Shown here in pieces: positions 6,760 through 8,568 of a stretch of DNA of 8,568 bases; within the stretch, counting starts at the first letter, position 1; each line of letters begins with the position of its first letter. Source of the stretch: Cellvibrionales bacterium UBA1963. GTDB lineage: Bacteria > Pseudomonadota > Gammaproteobacteria > Pseudomonadales > UBA7434. Location of the stretch: contig DDED01000120.1 of NCBI GenBank assembly GCA_002336035.1, positions 1-8,568 on the forward strand, in the 5' to 3' direction. Below the pieces are notes generated by a model. The model was not told the DNA's origin. It searched no databases and worked only from the letters and a program-made list of their open reading frames with translations. The position numbers and the translations under genes are program-made.

Positions 6760-8525
6760 AAACACTGAACCTAGCTCATATTAGTCGATTCGTACGTCAA
6801 GCGACAATCACATGTTTATTGATGTATCTCGCAACTGTGACAACCGCTCATGGCTTTAGCGTTACAGTTGATCGACAGGTAGTGCCCATGAACGAAACCA
6901 TTCGATTAGAAATCACCTCTCTTAATGGCGACAGCCCTGACAATATAGATTTGAATGTGCTTGAAGAGGCATTTACAGTCATTAAAGAATCATCTCGAAA
7001 TTCAATTTCCATTTTTAACGGAAAAACTGAATCCGTCAAAAAAAGAGTGGTGATCATCACTCCACGAGAAGTCGGTAAGGTTTTAATACCAGAACTGCAG
7101 TTGAAAAAAGAACGATCTCAGGCTATCAGTATTACAGTCATTAAAGCTGCTCCGGTTCCCAGCCAAATGGATAATAACAAAGTCATGCTGGAATCAGAAA
7201 TCAATCAGACCACTACTATAGTTGGCGCACAAGCCATCTATACATTGAAAATAATTTATCAAATTCAATTAAACAACGCAGAAATATCGCCTCTGTCTAT
7301 CGCTGATGCCGATATAGTTCCGCTGGATAATAAAAACTATACTCGTCAAATTAATGGTAGCAACTTTGATGTCACCGAAAAACGCTATGCTGTTTTTTTT
7401 AATCGACCCGGTAAAAAGATCATTGATGGACAACAACTCACTGCACTAACCACATCAAGACAAAGCCGTTTATTCGGCTATGATCCATTTTCGAGGGGTA
7501 AAGAACTGCGCCTAAAAGCTCAACCGGTTGAAATAAACGTACTCGTCAAGCCCAATGCAGGACAATCGTCGCCTTATTGGTTGCCGTCGAGTGATCTTTC
7601 TATCGTATCCTCATTTAATAACACACCCATGGTTGTTCGAGTGGGTGAACCGCTAAGTCGTACCGTAGAAATTACCGCAGTCGGATTAGCCGCAGAACGA
7701 CTGCCTTTTACTCTGTCAATAGCCACAGACACGATAAATAGTTACGCTGAAAAACCTGAATTTGTGAATCAGACGTTTGAACACGGAGTAGCAGGCCGTC
7801 GAAAAGATACGATCGCACTGATTCCAACTGTCGAGGGCCTTATAACCCTTCCTAGCATTGAGCTTCAATGGTGGAACACCAAAGAAAACCGCTTTGAACT
7901 GGCTACAGTTGAGCAACAGATTATCAATGTGTTACCCGCAAAGGACAGTGTCTCAACGGGTAACAATTCAATACCGTCGGCTAATGATCCTTACCAAAAA
8001 AGCAGCGTTCCCATACATGATGTTACTAATGCCATTGATGATCCGATTAATCCATGGATGATCAGCTCATTGATGTTAACTGTGGCGTGGCTATTGACGT
8101 ATTATCTATTATCCAATAAAGAATCTCATCAACCGCCGCCACCTGATGCTAATATTAAAGAGAATATCAACCAACTTAAAATTAATTTACTGAAGGCCTG
8201 TCAGAAAAATAATGCTGCTGAGGCGAAACAAGCACTAAACGTTTTTCTAAGCAACTATAACGACACAGTGCGAAGTAGCATCTATTCAGATAAAGTAACC
8301 GATCCATCTCTGGCATCATTAGCCTCAGCAGATCAAGGTGAACTCAATAATGCAATCGAAAGGTTAGATTATTATCTTTATGCCCATCGGAGTGACGAGT
8401 CGGAGAAAAGCAGCCGAGTACCGTGGGATGGTAAGCCGCTAAAAATGGCTATTGAGCATTTTGTCAAAGAGGAAAAATCTGTTCCTCATCGGAAGGAGAC
8501 ATTGGCCCCTCTCTACCCTAAGTAA
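6753..8525 (+). CDS. batD: BatD-type membrane protein
   Basis: A 590-residue protein, near the usual BatD size. An N-terminal signal peptide (basic start, hydrophobic core about 17-31) ends near AHG at 32-34. A large beta-rich periplasmic region follows (about 35-430), opening with FSVTVDRQVVPMNETIRLEI and IITPREVGKVLIPELQL, typical of BatD. One membrane helix spans about 435-453, then a helical cytoplasmic tail (455-590) ends LAPLYPK, the proline-rich end common in the family. Two adjacent GTG codons are possible starts: 6753 and 6756; the latter gives a GTGA overlap with the upstream stop. GAGGG at 6742-6746 serves either. It is the last gene of the visible operon. The domains suggest a scaffold linking periplasmic Bat proteins to the membrane; this is inference. 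Confidence 0.9.
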   Translation: MVKTLNLAHISRFVRQATITCLLMYLATVTTAHGFSVTVDRQVVPMNETIRLEITSLNGDSPDNIDLNVLEEAFTVIKESSRNSISIFNGKTESVKKRVVIITPREVGKVLIPELQLKKERSQAISITVIKAAPVPSQMDNNKVMLESEINQTTTIVGAQAIYTLKIIYQIQLNNAEISPLSIADADIVPLDNKNYTRQINGSNFDVTEKRYAVFFNRPGKKIIDGQQLTALTTSRQSRLFGYDPFSRGKELRLKAQPVEINVLVKPNAGQSSPYWLPSSDLSIVSSFNNTPMVVRVGEPLSRTVEITAVGLAAERLPFTLSIATDTINSYAEKPEFVNQTFEHGVAGRRKDTIALIPTVEGLITLPSIELQWWNTKENRFELATVEQQIINVLPAKDSVSTGNNSIPSANDPYQKSSVPIHDVTNAIDDPINPWMISSLMLTVAWLLTYYLLSNKESHQPPPPDANIKENINQLKINLLKACQKNNAAEAKQALNVFLSNYNDTVRSSIYSDKVTDPSLASLASADQGELNNAIERLDYYLYAHRSDESEKSSRVPWDGKPLKMAIEHFVKEEKSVPHRKETLAPLYPK

Positions 8526-8568
8526 AATACTATCATTGCCTTAGGCATTTTCAGCCCATGGGGCCACT

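Noticed and set aside
8537..8564. Possible terminator after batD: TGCC-TTA-GGCA followed by TTTT, and a second small GCCC-ATG-GGGC hairpin
   Set aside because: Stems of only four base pairs with a short T run are too weak to call, and the window ends before the region can be judged.

Overview
The window most likely comes from a gammaproteobacterial chromosome of moderate-to-low GC. This rests on a small (E. coli-type) SRP RNA next to dnaX, a DUF2835 gene (a family I know mainly from gammaproteobacteria), and a MoxR/DUF58/DUF4381/BatA/BatB-TPR/BatD cluster in the gammaproteobacterial arrangement. I cannot name the genus; a marine or other environmental lineage is only a guess.

Left arm (1 to about 1000), all on the minus strand. 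The first 132 codons of dnaX (clamp-loader gamma/tau subunit) run off the left edge. Upstream of it is the 4.5S SRP RNA gene (ffs), with a good sigma70-type promoter, a short leader containing a hairpin, and a U-rich 3' end. Next comes a small DUF2835 gene. ffs beside dnaX is a familiar bacterial arrangement.

Middle (about 1001 to 1316). This is a divergent intergenic region between the DUF2835 gene and the Bat operon. It is AT-rich, with one small hairpin and repeated TTAAATAA motifs. I see no convincing promoter or Shine-Dalgarno for the operon.

Right arm (1317 to 8525), plus strand. Six tightly packed genes have gaps or overlaps of -14 to +2 nt: a MoxR AAA+ ATPase, a DUF58 protein, a DUF4381 membrane protein, a BatA-type VWA protein, a BatB-type VWA protein fused to a BatC-like TPR/Q-rich tail, and a BatD-type membrane protein. 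From family knowledge, the MoxR ATPase is thought to act as a chaperone-like partner of VWA proteins, and Bat clusters have been linked to envelope or oxidative stress tolerance. The positive-inside rule places both Bat VWA domains and the TPR tail in the periplasm, with MoxR and DUF58 in the cytoplasm. DUF4381 and the BatD C-terminal tail could link the two sides.

The system is a known family rather than a new one. The points most worth a second look are: a signal-peptide-like segment kept at the BatB/BatC junction, non-canonical MIDAS residues in the BatB-type and DUF58 proteins beside a canonical BatA, a four-cysteine cluster in a BatB membrane helix, an in-frame hexanucleotide repeat in the linker, and the ffs leader hairpin.
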